Made by a program: the position numbers and the translations under genes. A stretch of DNA of 64,000 bases. Source: Eggerthella timonensis (GTDB lineage: Bacteria; Actinomycetota; Coriobacteriia; Coriobacteriales; Eggerthellaceae). The stretch is taken from the NCBI RefSeq assembly GCF_900184265.1, contig NZ_FXXA01000002.1:62001-126000 (forward strand), read 5' to 3'. Below the pieces are notes generated by a model. That model saw nothing but the letters and a program-made list of their open reading frames with translations. It made no database searches and was not told the DNA's origin. Shown here in pieces: positions 8,390-17,349 of this stretch (positions are counted from its first letter, which is position 1; every line of letters starts with the position of its first letter).

Positions 8390-10156
8390 TCATCGCGCGC
8401 TGCGCCGCGCGCGCTTCCGTTTCTCGCACTGGCGAGGATCGCGGTTCTCCCGGTAGAGCGCCAGCAGTGCCAAACCCACGAGCGAGCAAACGCCCACCAG
8501 CAGAAACGCTCCGCGGAACCCTTCGTCGAGCGTGCTCTGGAACGTATCCTCGATGGTGCCCGCCCGATCGTCGATGGCGGCGAGGTACTGCTGCTCGGCA
8601 GCATCAACCGCCTCGGACGGCATTCCGGACGCCGCGGCACCTTGCTCGATCTCGGCCTTCGCCAGCGTCTTCACGTTGCCGACGATCGTGGTAACGTCCG
8701 AATCCTCCATCAGCTGCTGCAGATCGGGCGGCAGCCCTCCCCCTTCGCCCTGCCCGTCCGCCAGCTGCGCCATCGAGGGCCCGTTCGGCACATCGGGCAA
8801 CACGCCCATGATACGGTCCGGCACCGCCATGCCCGCGTGCGCGATGAACGCGACCAGCACCGCAGGGGCAACCGCCGTCCCCACCGAGCGCACGAGCGAC
8901 AGCGTCGCCAGCGCCGAGTTCGATTCGCTTTCCTTCGTCTTCGCCAGCATCATGTAGTTGAGCGGCGTTCCGATGGTGAAGCCCATTCCGATGCCGATGG
9001 CAATCAGGCTGACGACCAGCGTCACCGCATTCGCGAACCGCGTAGCCACGAGCGCGAGGAACAACGCCCCCGCAGCCGAGGCGAGCAGTCCGAAGGCGAG
9101 CACCGCCTTCACGCCGAATCGATCGATGAGCTTGCCCGATACCGGCGCGCCCACGCCCGCGAACGCTGCAAGGATGATCACCACGTAACCGCCGCTGCCC
9201 GACGGCAGCTTCAGCACGTTCTCGGCAAACTGAGGGATGAAGATAATCCCCATGAGAATGACGCCCGTGATCACCGACAACACGAGCGTGACGAGGATGT
9301 CGCGATCCCGGAAATACGACAGGTTCAGCACCGGATCGGCCGCGCGCCGTTCGATCAGCACGAACAAGGGCAGCAGCACGACGAAAGCCAACAGGAACGG
9401 CCACACGTCCATCGAGCCGATGGAGGCGCCGACATCGAAGAAGTCGAGGTTCTTCAAGCCGTACAGCAGCGACAGCACCATGGCCACGAGCACCATGATA
9501 CCCAAGCCGTCAATGGGCTTCACCTCCTCGGCTCGCGTGTTCGGCAGCACGAACGCCCCAACTGCGACGATGGCCGCGCAGATGGGCACGTTCACGTAGA
9601 AGATGAACTGCCAGTTCGATTGCCCGAACAGCGAGAGAATCAGGCTGCCGGCCGACGCTCCGAAGATGTTGGCGATACCGTACACTCCACCCACCAGGCC
9701 CAACGCTAAACCGCGCTTCTCGGGAGGAAACGTGGTGCCGAACTCGGCGGTAGCCACCGGAACGATGCCGCCTCCGCCCACCGCCTGCAGGGCCCGCGCG
9801 CCCAGCAGCATCCAAAAGCTGCCGACGTCCTGCGCAAGGCCGCACAACAACGATCCTGCACCGAACAGCGCGATGCTGACCAGGTAGATGCGCTTGCGTC
9901 CCGAACGATCGGCCAGCTTTCCCATGACCGGAATGGCCGCGGCGTACGCCAGCGTGTAGATCGTGATGATCCACACGCCCATCTGATCGGTGATGCCGAG
10001 ATCGCTTTGGATGACGGTGCGCGCGGGCGTGACGATACCGGTATCGAGCGCGCCGATAAACAGGCCCAACAGGTACACGGCCGCTATGAGCACGTAACCT
10101 TTGCCAAGCGTTGGAGCCGTACGGGCGTCGGAAGAGGAAGGTGAAGACGAAGTCAT
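8390..10156 (-). CDS. DHA2-type MFS drug/proton antiporter, 14 membrane spans
   Basis: A 588-residue major facilitator of the DHA2 (EmrB/QacA) group, predicted to export hydrophobic compounds. Landmarks are motif C-like LFIGALDTGIVTPA in helix 1, motif A KLADRSGRKR, and RALQAVGGGGIVPV. A roughly 100-residue soluble loop (PDRIMGVLPDVPNG to IEDTFQSTLDEG) lies before the last helix, as in other 14-span members. The ATG at 10156 (MTSSSPSSSDARTAP) is chosen because the sequence upstream is a terminator hairpin that cannot be coding. No regulator is adjacent; substrate unknown. Confidence 0.88.
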   Translation of the reverse strand: MTSSSPSSSDARTAPTLGKGYVLIAAVYLLGLFIGALDTGIVTPARTVIQSDLGITDQMGVWIITIYTLAYAAAIPVMGKLADRSGRKRIYLVSIALFGAGSLLCGLAQDVGSFWMLLGARALQAVGGGGIVPVATAEFGTTFPPEKRGLALGLVGGVYGIANIFGASAGSLILSLFGQSNWQFIFYVNVPICAAIVAVGAFVLPNTRAEEVKPIDGLGIMVLVAMVLSLLYGLKNLDFFDVGASIGSMDVWPFLLAFVVLLPLFVLIERRAADPVLNLSYFRDRDILVTLVLSVITGVILMGIIFIPQFAENVLKLPSGSGGYVVIILAAFAGVGAPVSGKLIDRFGVKAVLAFGLLASAAGALFLALVATRFANAVTLVVSLIAIGIGMGFTIGTPLNYMMLAKTKESESNSALATLSLVRSVGTAVAPAVLVAFIAHAGMAVPDRIMGVLPDVPNGPSMAQLADGQGEGGGLPPDLQQLMEDSDVTTIVGNVKTLAKAEIEQGAAASGMPSEAVDAAEQQYLAAIDDRAGTIEDTFQSTLDEGFRGAFLLVGVCSLVGLALLALYRENRDPRQCEKRKRARRSAR

Positions 10157-10180
10157 TGAGGACGGCCTTTCAAAGGGGAG

Positions 10181-10210
10181 CAAAAAGCCCGCGGACGGAG
10201 CCGCGGGCTT
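10181..10210 (-). terminator. Rho-independent terminator
   Basis: Inverted repeat AAGCCCGCGG / CCGCGGGCTT (10185-10194, 10201-10210), followed on the minus strand by a five-base T run. It ends the transcript of the small gene at 10315-10680 and separates it from the MFS gene. Confidence 0.75.
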
Positions 10211-10247
10211 CGGAGGATATCGGACGCGCTCGTTTCCAAGCGCGCCC

Positions 10248-10286
10248 GACGGCGACCGCGAACGCATGCGCTTCGCGGTCGCCGTC
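10248..10286. repeat. 15-bp stem hairpin
   Basis: Arms 10248-10262 and 10272-10286 are perfectly complementary around a 9-base loop that itself contains GCATGC. It has no T-tract. It may stabilise the 3' end of the upstream transcript or be a short dispersed palindrome. Confidence 0.55.
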
Positions 10287-10314
10287 ACCGGCCGCATCGA
10301 CCGGCTGCGAGCGT

Positions 10315-10680
10315 CTAGCGGCCTTCGCGGATGTTTTCCACGCCCTGCTTGACGTTGTCCTTCGCGTCGACGGCGGCCTCCTTGATGGCCTCGCCGGCCT
10401 TGCCGAGCGAATCCTTAACGGAATCCAGGAAGTCGCCTCCCTTTTCGTCCTTCTTCTGCTCATGCTGCTGGGCGCGCATGGCGGCCTCGGGATCACCCGT
10501 GCGCTTCGCCACCTCGTGCTCGCGCTTCGCAGCCTCGTCCTCGGCCTTGCGCTCGTTCATGCCGGCCTTGGCCTCGTGGTAAGCGTCCTTGACGTTGTTC
10601 TTCACGTCGTGCGCCATGTCCTTCGCACCGTTCTTCATGTCGACGGACGCGTCGCCCGTCTTGTAAGCCTGATCGACCAT
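10315..10680 (-). CDS. Small charged helical protein, CsbD/LEA-like
   Basis: A 121-residue hydrophilic protein with no signal peptide, no Cys or Trp and almost no hydrophobic core. Repeated Asp-Val-Lys and Ala-Lys-Asp patterns (AKDMAHDVKNNVKDAYHEAK near the start; AAVDAKDNVKQGVENI near the end) predict long amphipathic helices, like CsbD or late-embryogenesis-abundant stress proteins. AAAGGAGATCATC precedes the ATG. It is first from the left of three similar small genes with near-identical ribosome binding sites. A role in desiccation, osmotic or envelope stress is a guess from composition. Confidence 0.7.
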   Translation of the reverse strand: MVDQAYKTGDASVDMKNGAKDMAHDVKNNVKDAYHEAKAGMNERKAEDEAAKREHEVAKRTGDPEAAMRAQQHEQKKDEKGGDFLDSVKDSLGKAGEAIKEAAVDAKDNVKQGVENIREGR

Positions 10681-10716
10681 GATGATCTCCTTTCGATTGA
10701 TGGTATCGCGTCCGAG

Positions 10717-10977
10717 CTACGCTTCCTCGGCTTCGCCGGTCGTCTTGACGAGCAGTTCTTCCGTCTCAGCTTCGGCGCGGTCGAAATCGAACGCGGTCGC
10801 CGCCGCCTCGACGGACTCTTTCTCGTTGCCGTCGCCATCGACGGCTTCCACGTACTGCTCGGCTTCGCGCTTCACTTCGTACTCGATCCTCTCGAGGTCC
10901 TCAGCCGCCTCGCGGTTCAACTCGTCGGCATCGTCGCGATCGATGCGGACGTCTTCCTTCGTGGTTGTGTCAACCAT
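10717..10977 (-). CDS. Small acidic protein of unknown function
   Basis: An 86-residue, very acidic, helix-prone protein (MVDTTTKEDVRIDRDDADELN, then ERIEYEVKREAEQYVEAV). No known domain is recognised. The start at 10977 is set by AAAGGAGCCCGAC. It shares the MVD start and gene neighbourhood with the gene at 10315, 36 bp away, so the two may form one stress-response transcript. Confidence 0.65.
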   Translation of the reverse strand: MVDTTTKEDVRIDRDDADELNREAAEDLERIEYEVKREAEQYVEAVDGDGNEKESVEAAATAFDFDRAEAETEELLVKTTGEAEEA

Positions 10978-11133
10978 GTCGGGCTCCTTTCGATTCGTAC
11001 GGCGCGAAGCACCGTGCATTGCTTGACGTCTTCACCCCTCAATTGTACTGAGGAGGGCTCCTGCGCTCGACCACCGCAGCGCTACGATAGCGAAACGACT
11101 GCGCGACAGCGTCCGACGGCGCACGCCGCCGCC

Positions 11134-11436
11134 CTAGCGCTTGTCATCGGGCTTGTCCACCCTGAACCAGTCGACGATGTGATCCCACACGTGGCCCATG
11201 AGAATGGGCGTCTCGCGCTTCACGTCGTCGGCGGCCACGCGGCTGTGATGCAGCACGTCGCCGGTCATGTCTTGCACATGGGTTTTCACGTCGCCGGCGG
11301 CCTCGGGGCCGTGGCGGAAGATGTCGCTCGTCATGTCCTGCGCATGGCGCAGGACCTCGGCTGCCATATCGGGGCCGCCTTCATCTTCGACGGGAGCCTG
11401 TTCAGCCGGCTCCGGAGCGGTAGTGTGCTCTGCCAT
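11134..11436 (-). CDS. Small protein with two 22-residue internal repeats
   Basis: A 100-residue hydrophilic protein. Two tandem repeats are visible: HAQDMTSDIFRHGPEAAGDV and HVQDMTGDVLHHSRVAADDV, each beginning H-x-Q-D-M-T. A more hydrophobic tail follows (PILMGHVWDHIVDWFRV). GAGGATCGT precedes the ATG. No family is recognised. It sits with two other small charged proteins and is probably a helical-bundle stress or envelope-associated protein. Confidence 0.65.
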   Translation of the reverse strand: MAEHTTAPEPAEQAPVEDEGGPDMAAEVLRHAQDMTSDIFRHGPEAAGDVKTHVQDMTGDVLHHSRVAADDVKRETPILMGHVWDHIVDWFRVDKPDDKR

Positions 11437-11572
11437 ACGATCCTCTTTCAACGAGATACGGCGCGTACCGAAATGGCTGGCCTCTTTCCGTATGGTAGAA
11501 CGCGGAGGGGCGCGGAAGGGAAACCGCGCGACTACGGAGCCGCAACGCCTCGATGGCGGCCCCTGAAACGCA

Positions 11573-11598
11573 GAACGGGGACCCGCAGGTCCCCGTTC
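11573..11598 (-). terminator. Terminator hairpin after rplQ
   Basis: Perfect 11-bp stem (11573-11583 with 11588-11598) and a four-base loop just beyond the rplQ stop codon at 11623. It is the likely end of the ribosomal operon, although the minus-strand T-tract is poor. Confidence 0.6.
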
Positions 11599-11622
11599 GG
11601 AAAAGCATCAAGAAAAGAAGGG

Positions 11623-12210
11623 CTACTTGGCAGCCTCTTCCTCCTTGGCGTCGGCCGTCTCGGCCTCGGCGGCTTCCGCGTTCTCGGCGGCAGCCTCCTC
11701 GGCATTCTCGGCAGCCTCGACGGCAGCTTCCTCGGCCTTGGCCTCGGCGGCCTCCTCCTTGGGAGCCTCCTCGGCAGCCTCGACCTTCTTCGGAGCAGCC
11801 TTCTTCGTCGCCTTCTTGGCGGCGGGCTTCGGCTCTTCCTTCTTCTTCACTGGCTCGGTCACGAGCTCCATGATCACCATGGGAGCATTGTCGCCCTTGC
11901 GGTTGCCAAGCTTCATGATGCGGGTGTAACCACCCTGACGGTCGGCGAACATGCCCTGCTCGACCTTCTCGAAGATCTCGCGCACGAGATCCTTATCGCC
12001 CAGAGCGGCGATGGCGAGACGGCGGGAGTGCAGGTCGCCCTTCTTGGCCCACGTGATGATCTTGTCGACGTTCGGACGGATCTCCTTGGCGCGGGACTCG
12101 ACCGTCTTGATGCGGTCGTTCAGGAACAGGGCGTTCACCAAGCTCTTCTTCATGGCCTTGGTGTGGCTGAAGTCAGTGCCCAGCTTGCGGCCCTTGTAGT
12201 TGTGTCGCAT
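11623..12210 (-). CDS. rplQ: Ribosomal protein L17 with long acidic/alanine tail
   Basis: Large-subunit protein L17, 195 residues. Residues 1-118 are the conserved core (MRHNYKGRKLGTDFSHTKAM; RLAIAALGDKDLV; GGYTRI). From about 119 the protein continues into a 75-residue tail, first Lys/Pro/Ala rich, then almost only Ala and Glu. Typical bacterial L17 ends near 120-130 residues. It is the last gene of the rpoA operon, 12 bp after rpoA. The tail is probably disordered and surface exposed. Confidence 0.97.
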   Translation of the reverse strand: MRHNYKGRKLGTDFSHTKAMKKSLVNALFLNDRIKTVESRAKEIRPNVDKIITWAKKGDLHSRRLAIAALGDKDLVREIFEKVEQGMFADRQGGYTRIMKLGNRKGDNAPMVIMELVTEPVKKKEEPKPAAKKATKKAAPKKVEAAEEAPKEEAAEAKAEEAAVEAAENAEEAAAENAEAAEAETADAKEEEAAK

Positions 12211-12222
12211 GATTCGTATCTC

Positions 12223-13173
12223 CTATAGCTTCAAATTGAGGTCCATGGAAATGAGCTTGTCCTTCACTTCTTCAATGGACTTCGCACCAAAGTTTCTGAT
12301 GTTCAGCAGGTCGTTTTCGGAGAACTCAACGAGCTGGCGCACCGAATGGATGCCGGCACGCTTCAGGCAGTTGTACGAGCGAACGGACAGGTCGAGGTCC
12401 TCGATCTGCTTGTCCAGCTCGGCATTGGACTCCTGGCCCTCCGGCGCGAAGATGGACGGAACCTCGCCCTCTTCCTCGTCGACGACGTCGGACAGGCTCA
12501 AAAACGCTCCCATGTACTGGTTGATGATGTTGGACGCGCGGCACACGGCCTCGGTCGGCGTGATGCTGCCGTCGGTCTCAACCTCCAGCACGAGCTTGTC
12601 GTAGTCGGTGCGCTGACCCACGCGGGTGTCGGTAACGTTGAGCGTGCAACGACGAACCGGCGAGAACAGCGAGTCCACATGGATGACCCCGATGGGATCC
12701 TCCGTGCGCTTGTTGCGCTCGGCCGACACGTAGCCGCGGCCCACCCCGATGCGGACCGTCATGTCCAGCTGGCCGCCGTCGGCGACCGTGGCGATGACGT
12801 GCTCCGGGTTGACCAGCGTGAACTCGGTGGGGATGTCGAGATCGGCACCCGTCACCGTGCAAGGACCCTCCGCCGACACATGTGCCGTGGCTTCCTCGAT
12901 ATCGTCGTTCAGCGCGGAGAACACGAGACCCTTGACGTTCAGGACGATATCGGTGATATCCTCGATGACGCCCTCAGCCGTCGTGAACTCATGCTGCACG
13001 CCCTCGATCTGGATGGCAGTGGCTTTCGCACCATCCAGCGAGGAGAGCAGAACGCGGCGCATGCAGTTGCCCAACGTGTAGCCGTAACCGCGCTCGAGCG
13101 GCTCGACCACGAAACGTGCGACAGTGTCGTTGACTTCTTCCGTTGTTACCGTAGGCCTCATGAACTCTGTCAT
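12223..13173 (-). CDS. rpoA: RNA polymerase alpha subunit
   Basis: A 316-residue alpha subunit that nucleates RNA polymerase assembly and contacts upstream promoter DNA. The N-terminal dimerisation domain includes FVVEPLERGYGYTLGNCMRRVLLSS; an acidic linker follows (about 235-250); the C-terminal domain has the helix-hairpin-helix LKRAGIHSVRQLVEFSENDLLNIRNFG. TTAGGAGG precedes the ATG. It lies between rpsD and rplQ, the canonical order. Confidence 0.98.
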   Translation of the reverse strand: MTEFMRPTVTTEEVNDTVARFVVEPLERGYGYTLGNCMRRVLLSSLDGAKATAIQIEGVQHEFTTAEGVIEDITDIVLNVKGLVFSALNDDIEEATAHVSAEGPCTVTGADLDIPTEFTLVNPEHVIATVADGGQLDMTVRIGVGRGYVSAERNKRTEDPIGVIHVDSLFSPVRRCTLNVTDTRVGQRTDYDKLVLEVETDGSITPTEAVCRASNIINQYMGAFLSLSDVVDEEEGEVPSIFAPEGQESNAELDKQIEDLDLSVRSYNCLKRAGIHSVRQLVEFSENDLLNIRNFGAKSIEEVKDKLISMDLNLKL

Positions 13174-13202
13174 GTGGGATAAGCCTCCTAACTATGCCGC
13201 GA

Positions 13203-13829
13203 TTATTTCGAGTAAAGCTCGACGATGAGCTGCTCGCGAATGTCCAGATCGATTTGATCGCGCTGCGGAAGAGCAAGTACACTACCCTGAAGTTTCTCGA
13301 TGTCGACCTCGAGCCATGCAGGTACCTGCACGCGCTCGTTCGAGATGAGCGCGCTCTTGATGACGAGCAGGTCCTGGGCCTTCGGCGCGACGGCCACGAG
13401 GTCGCCCGGCTTGACGCGGAACGACGGGATGTCGACGCGACGGCCGTTCACGGTGATGTGACCATGACGCACCTGCTGACGAGCCTCGGCGCGAGACTTC
13501 GCGAAGCCGAGACGGTACACGACGTTGTCGAGGCGGCTCTCCAGGATGCGCAGCAGGTTCTCACCCGTCACGCCCTTCTGGCGGTTCGCCATGTCGTAGT
13601 AGTGACGGAACTGCTTCTCGAGCACACCGTAGATGCGCTTGGTCTTCTGCTTCTCGCGCAGCTGGTTGCGATATTCGCTTTCCTTGATGCGCTTCTTGCC
13701 GGCCTCGCCGGGCGCGTAGTTGCGGCGCTCGATCGCGCACTTCTCCGTGTAGCAGCGATCGCCCTTAAGGAAAAGCTTCGCCCCTTCACGACGGCACAGA
13801 CGGCAGTCCGCTCCAGTATAACGAGCCAT
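13203..13829 (-). CDS. rpsD: Ribosomal protein S4, zinc-binding form
   Basis: Small-subunit assembly protein S4, 208 residues. It keeps the four-cysteine zinc knuckle (C9, C12, C26, C31), unlike the cysteine-less paralog type. The S4 RNA-binding domain follows from about residue 98 ([33 protein letters not shown]). In other bacteria S4 feeds back on translation of this operon. It is immediately upstream of rpoA. Confidence 0.98.
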   Translation of the reverse strand: MARYTGADCRLCRREGAKLFLKGDRCYTEKCAIERRNYAPGEAGKKRIKESEYRNQLREKQKTKRIYGVLEKQFRHYYDMANRQKGVTGENLLRILESRLDNVVYRLGFAKSRAEARQQVRHGHITVNGRRVDIPSFRVKPGDLVAVAPKAQDLLVIKSALISNERVQVPAWLEVDIEKLQGSVLALPQRDQIDLDIREQLIVELYSK

Positions 13830-13848
13830 AATTCTTAGATCCTTTCAG

Positions 13849-14247
<399 letters not shown>

Positions 14248-14258
14248 TTGAGACTACC

Positions 14259-14627
14259 TCACTTTTTCTTTCCGCCGATTTGCTTACGAGGACCCTTGCG
14301 CGTGCGCGCATTCGTGTGCGTGCGCTGTCCGCGAACGGGCAGACCGCGACGATGACGAAGTCCACGATAGCAACCGATCTCCATGAGGCGCTTCACGTTC
14401 TGGGAAACCTCGCGGTGCAGGTCGCCCTCCACCTTGATGTTCGCCTGGATGTAGTCGCGCAGCTTCGAGAGGTCATCCTCCGTGAGGTCCTTCACGCGGA
14501 CGCTCGGATCAACGCCGGTCTCAGCGAGGATCTGCTTGGAGGTCGTCAGACCAATGCCGTAGATGTAGGTCAAGCCGACTTCAATGCGCTTGTCGCGAGG
14601 AAGGTCGACACCAACAAGACGTGCCAT
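14259..14627 (-). CDS. rpsM: Ribosomal protein S13
   Basis: 122-residue S13 of the 30S head, which contacts the 50S subunit. The start [26 protein letters not shown] and the basic tail [20 protein letters not shown] are diagnostic. It follows rpmJ, as usual. Confidence 0.98.
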   Translation of the reverse strand: MARLVGVDLPRDKRIEVGLTYIYGIGLTTSKQILAETGVDPSVRVKDLTEDDLSKLRDYIQANIKVEGDLHREVSQNVKRLMEIGCYRGLRHRRGLPVRGQRTHTNARTRKGPRKQIGGKKK

Positions 14628-14649
14628 AGGTTATATCTCCTCTTTCTTC

Positions 14650-14763
14650 CTAGCCCTGACGCTGCTTATGGCGCGGGTTCTCGCAGATAACGAGCACCTT
14701 GCCATGGCGTCGGATGATTTTGCACTTATCGCACATTTTCTTGACCGAAGGACGTACCTTCAT
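14650..14763 (-). CDS. rpmJ: Ribosomal protein L36
   Basis: 37-residue L36 ([14 protein letters not shown]...[10 protein letters not shown]), read directly from the sequence. The zinc ribbon ligands C11, C14, C27 and H32 are all present, so this is the zinc-containing form. AAAGGAAATGATT precedes the ATG. Confidence 0.97.
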   Translation of the reverse strand: MKVRPSVKKMCDKCKIIRRHGKVLVICENPRHKQRQG

Positions 14764-14920
14764 AATCATTTCCTTTCGGTTAATGCGTTCTCATATCTAT
14801 ATTACACACCCAGCCGCAGGTGATAGCTTTCCTCTTCTTGCTGCTTGCGCAAGGCGCAAGATTCCCCCTGTTGCACACAAATCCTGCACAGGTTGACACA
14901 ACCTGCACACCTTTGCCGTG

Positions 14921-15139
14921 CTACTTGAACCGGTAGGTGATGCGACCGCGGTTCAGATCGTAGACGGACAGCTCGACCGTCACTTTGTCGCCCGGCAGGA
15001 TCTTGATGTAGTGCATACGCATCTTGCCGGAAATGTGGGCCAATATCTTGTGCCCATTTTCGAGCTCCACCCTAAACATAGCGTTTGGCAGCGCTTCGAG
15101 GACGGTCCCCTCGAGCTCGATAACATCTTCTTTGGTCAA
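14921..15139 (-). CDS. infA: Translation initiation factor IF-1, TTG start
   Basis: A 72-residue OB-fold initiation factor ([54 protein letters not shown]). The start codon is TTG at 15139, with AAGGAG 6 bases upstream, giving exactly the family length; the in-frame ATG at 15154 would add a non-conserved MLEGA. It is the first gene of the operon. About 155 bp with two small inverted repeats separate it from rpmJ. Confidence 0.95.
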   Translation of the reverse strand: MTKEDVIELEGTVLEALPNAMFRVELENGHKILAHISGKMRMHYIKILPGDKVTVELSVYDLNRGRITYRFK

Positions 15140-15402
15140 AAGTGCTCCTTCAAGCATATCGTCGTTAAGCAGCAACCATAGATGATACCAAAAGTATTCG
15201 GTTATGTACACGAGAATTTGAGGACGCAGAATTCCAACAAACCTTCTGGTCCGAGTGCTACCTGCTTGCCAGGCGTGCGGTCATGCCGCGCAGTCCGCGT
15301 CGCAGAAACGGGACCGCCAGGTATTCGCGCGAAGCGCAGCCGCCTTGTCGGCTTTGACGCGTTCGATGCGCTCCGAGGCGCTCGCGTCTTCGATGTCATC
15401 CT

Positions 15403-15430
15403 ATTCTAGGCTATTCCGTCGAGGGGTCAA
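15403..15430 (-). promoter_or_regulatory. Promoter of the infA-rplQ operon
   Basis: Minus-strand -35 TTGACC (15430-15425), 16-bp spacer, and -10 TAGAAT (15408-15403), about 265 bases before the infA start. The -35 overlaps the stop codon of the upstream S-component gene. The long leader could carry regulatory structure. Confidence 0.65.
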
Positions 15431-16008
15431 GGGCGATTTTGCTCGGAAGCGGAAAGGTTACCTTCCTGATCTTCAAGCAACGAGGCCAGCTTGCGGTACG
15501 ACACGATGGCCACGATGGAGTTCGCAAGCGCTTTGAACACGTTGAACGGCAGCAGCGCCGGCAGCACCAACGCGGCCACCTGCTCGTAGGCGGCGCCCAT
15601 GTACAGCGGCGTCACGACGAAGTTCAGGCAGATGGAAACCGCCGAGGACACCACCACCCCTGCGGCGCACCCCAGTACTGCATGCAGCAGACAGGGTTTG
15701 CGACGGTACACCGTGCCCACCACGAGGATGAGCGACACGGTGGCCATGATGTTCATGAACGCGCCCAGCGGATCGGTGACGAGGTGCGGGATCCACGAAG
15801 CCACGGCCACGCCAACGCCGATCCACGACCCGTACAGGATGGTGGCCAGAAGCGACACGATGCCCGACGGGTCGTACTTCAGCCATTCGGCGCCCGGCAC
15901 CACCGGCAGCTCGACGAAGCTGAGCACCATCGCCATGAGAATGAGCAGCACGATGGCGGCAACTTGTTTGGGCGAGCGTTCCCGCCATCCGTACGGCAAA
16001 CCGTCCAT
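15427..16008 (-). CDS. ECF transporter S component, RibU-like (riboflavin)
   Basis: A 193-residue six-helix membrane protein. RibU-type features are WLKYDPSGIVSLLATILYGSWIG in the first third and LPALLPFNVFKALANSIVAIVSY near the end. RibU binds riboflavin or other flavins and uses a shared EcfT/EcfA module for uptake. GGAGGCGGTTC precedes the ATG. It lies directly downstream of a predicted flavinylated lipoprotein and near apbE, which supports a flavin-supply role. Specificity is inferred; some relatives carry other vitamins. Confidence 0.75.
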   Translation of the reverse strand: MDGLPYGWRERSPKQVAAIVLLILMAMVLSFVELPVVPGAEWLKYDPSGIVSLLATILYGSWIGVGVAVASWIPHLVTDPLGAFMNIMATVSLILVVGTVYRRKPCLLHAVLGCAAGVVVSSAVSICLNFVVTPLYMGAAYEQVAALVLPALLPFNVFKALANSIVAIVSYRKLASLLEDQEGNLSASEQNRP

Positions 16009-16111
16009 GAACCGCCTCCTTGATCTCTCCTGTCCATTATACGCAAGCGGGCGACGGGAGATGCCTCGCATCGCCCGTCGCCCGAGACGCAGGACGCTCC
16101 CCGCGGCAACG

Positions 16112-16165
16112 GCGAAGCGAGCCAGTCCGCATGACGGCCGGCTCGCTTCGCGGAGGGGGGGGGGG
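16112..16165 (-). terminator. Hairpin plus 11-G homopolymer after the flavinylated lipoprotein gene
   Basis: Stem arms 16112-16123 and 16140-16151 (12 bp, 16-base loop), immediately next to a run of eleven G on the plus strand (16155-16165; C on the transcript). It lies between the lipoprotein stop and the RibU-like start. It probably ends or attenuates transcription; the G run is a likely length-variable site. Confidence 0.5.
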
Positions 16166-16174
16166 CTTGAGGTG

Positions 16175-17218
16175 CTACGCCGCCTTGGCTGCCGAAACGG
16201 CGGCCTCGACGTACCCGGCGGTGTCGACGAGCGTGGCGCCCGAAACCGCGTCGGGGCCCTTGACCTTCACGTCGGAGATCTTCTGACCGGCGATGAACGC
16301 CTCGATTGCCTGCATGGAGTCGATCCACGGCGTGGTGGCCTGCGCCTTCTCCTTCATGTGCGCGCTGTACATATCGGAGTTCACCGACTTGGACATGAGC
16401 GCCTGGCCCTCGGCGTACCCATCGGCGAAGGCGGCGTCGGAGTTCGGAACGGGCACGAGACCCTCGGAAGCCGCATCGGTGAACTGGAACTCGTCGATGC
16501 TCGCCGCCACCAGCACGTCGCCCTGCACGAGCGAGACGGCCTCGGCGAACGCCTTGTCGCCGTGCGCGGCCGCGACGGCGCGGCCCAACTTGAGGTCGGA
16601 GCCGTCGCCGGTGTATTCGCCCGTCGTGACGATGTCGCTGCTCTGGGCCACCTCGGACACGAGCTTGAGGTAGTTGGGCGTGTCGACGAGCGTGGCGCCC
16701 GACACGGCGTCGAGGCTCGTCTTCGTGAGATCGGAGGGCTTCTTTCCCACGCAGTAGTCCTCGATGGCTTTCATCGACGTGAGCCACGGCGTAGTGGCCT
16801 GCGCCTTTTCTTTCATCATGGCCGAATACGTATCGTTGTTCTGCGTCTTCGACATAAGGGCCTGACCCTCGGCGTAGCCCGCCGCGAATCCGGCATCGGA
16901 GTTGGGCACGGGCGTGATGCCTGCCGAATCGGCAGCCATGAACTGGTAATCGTCCAAGCTGGCGGCGAGGATGGTTCCGTCTTCCGCCGTGGCGACGACC
17001 GCGCTCGTGAAGCACTTGTCGCCGTGCGCAGCGCCGTAGCCGCGATGGAGCGTGACCGTCTTGGGGGCGTCGGTCGCGTCGGCCGCTGCCGGCACGCCGT
17101 CGGTTTTCGCCGCGGCGTTTCCGCCTGCGCACGAGCTGAGCACGCCGGCCCCTGCCGCGCCGAGCGCAACTACGATGCTACCCTTGAAGAAATCACGACG
17201 AGTGACTTGCAGTTCCAT
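16175..17218 (-). CDS. Tat-exported lipoprotein with two SGAT flavinylation repeats
   Basis: A 347-residue predicted extracytoplasmic electron carrier. It has a Tat signal (R7-R8, TRRDFFKGS) and a lipobox at C30 (LSSC). Two homologous domains of about 135 residues follow, each with GxxHGDK, PVPNSDA, GYAEGQALMSK, KEKAQATTPW and finally DAVSGATLVDT. The Thr residues T176 and T329 in the two SGAT motifs match the target consensus of ApbE, which links FMN covalently to Thr. The ATG at 17218 follows GGGAGGATCTT. The ApbE gene at 19006 and a RibU-like gene lie next to it. The protein probably carries two FMN and passes electrons outside the membrane. Confidence 0.85.
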   Translation of the reverse strand: MELQVTRRDFFKGSIVVALGAAGAGVLSSCAGGNAAAKTDGVPAAADATDAPKTVTLHRGYGAAHGDKCFTSAVVATAEDGTILAASLDDYQFMAADSAGITPVPNSDAGFAAGYAEGQALMSKTQNNDTYSAMMKEKAQATTPWLTSMKAIEDYCVGKKPSDLTKTSLDAVSGATLVDTPNYLKLVSEVAQSSDIVTTGEYTGDGSDLKLGRAVAAAHGDKAFAEAVSLVQGDVLVAASIDEFQFTDAASEGLVPVPNSDAAFADGYAEGQALMSKSVNSDMYSAHMKEKAQATTPWIDSMQAIEAFIAGQKISDVKVKGPDAVSGATLVDTAGYVEAAVSAAKAA

Positions 17219-17349
17219 AAGATCCTCCCTTTGGTATCCCTGAACAACGGGGCCACCATACGGCCCCTCGCGAGCCGAATCCATCGTCAAAAGGAGGGAA
17301 CTTAGCTTTTACCTGGCGTTTTCTTTCTAAACGAAAAGGGGGAGGGGGA

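Noticed and set aside
10157-10297. 47-codon extension of the DHA2 transporter
   Set aside because: The region holds a terminator hairpin and a second hairpin; a normal start lies at 10156.
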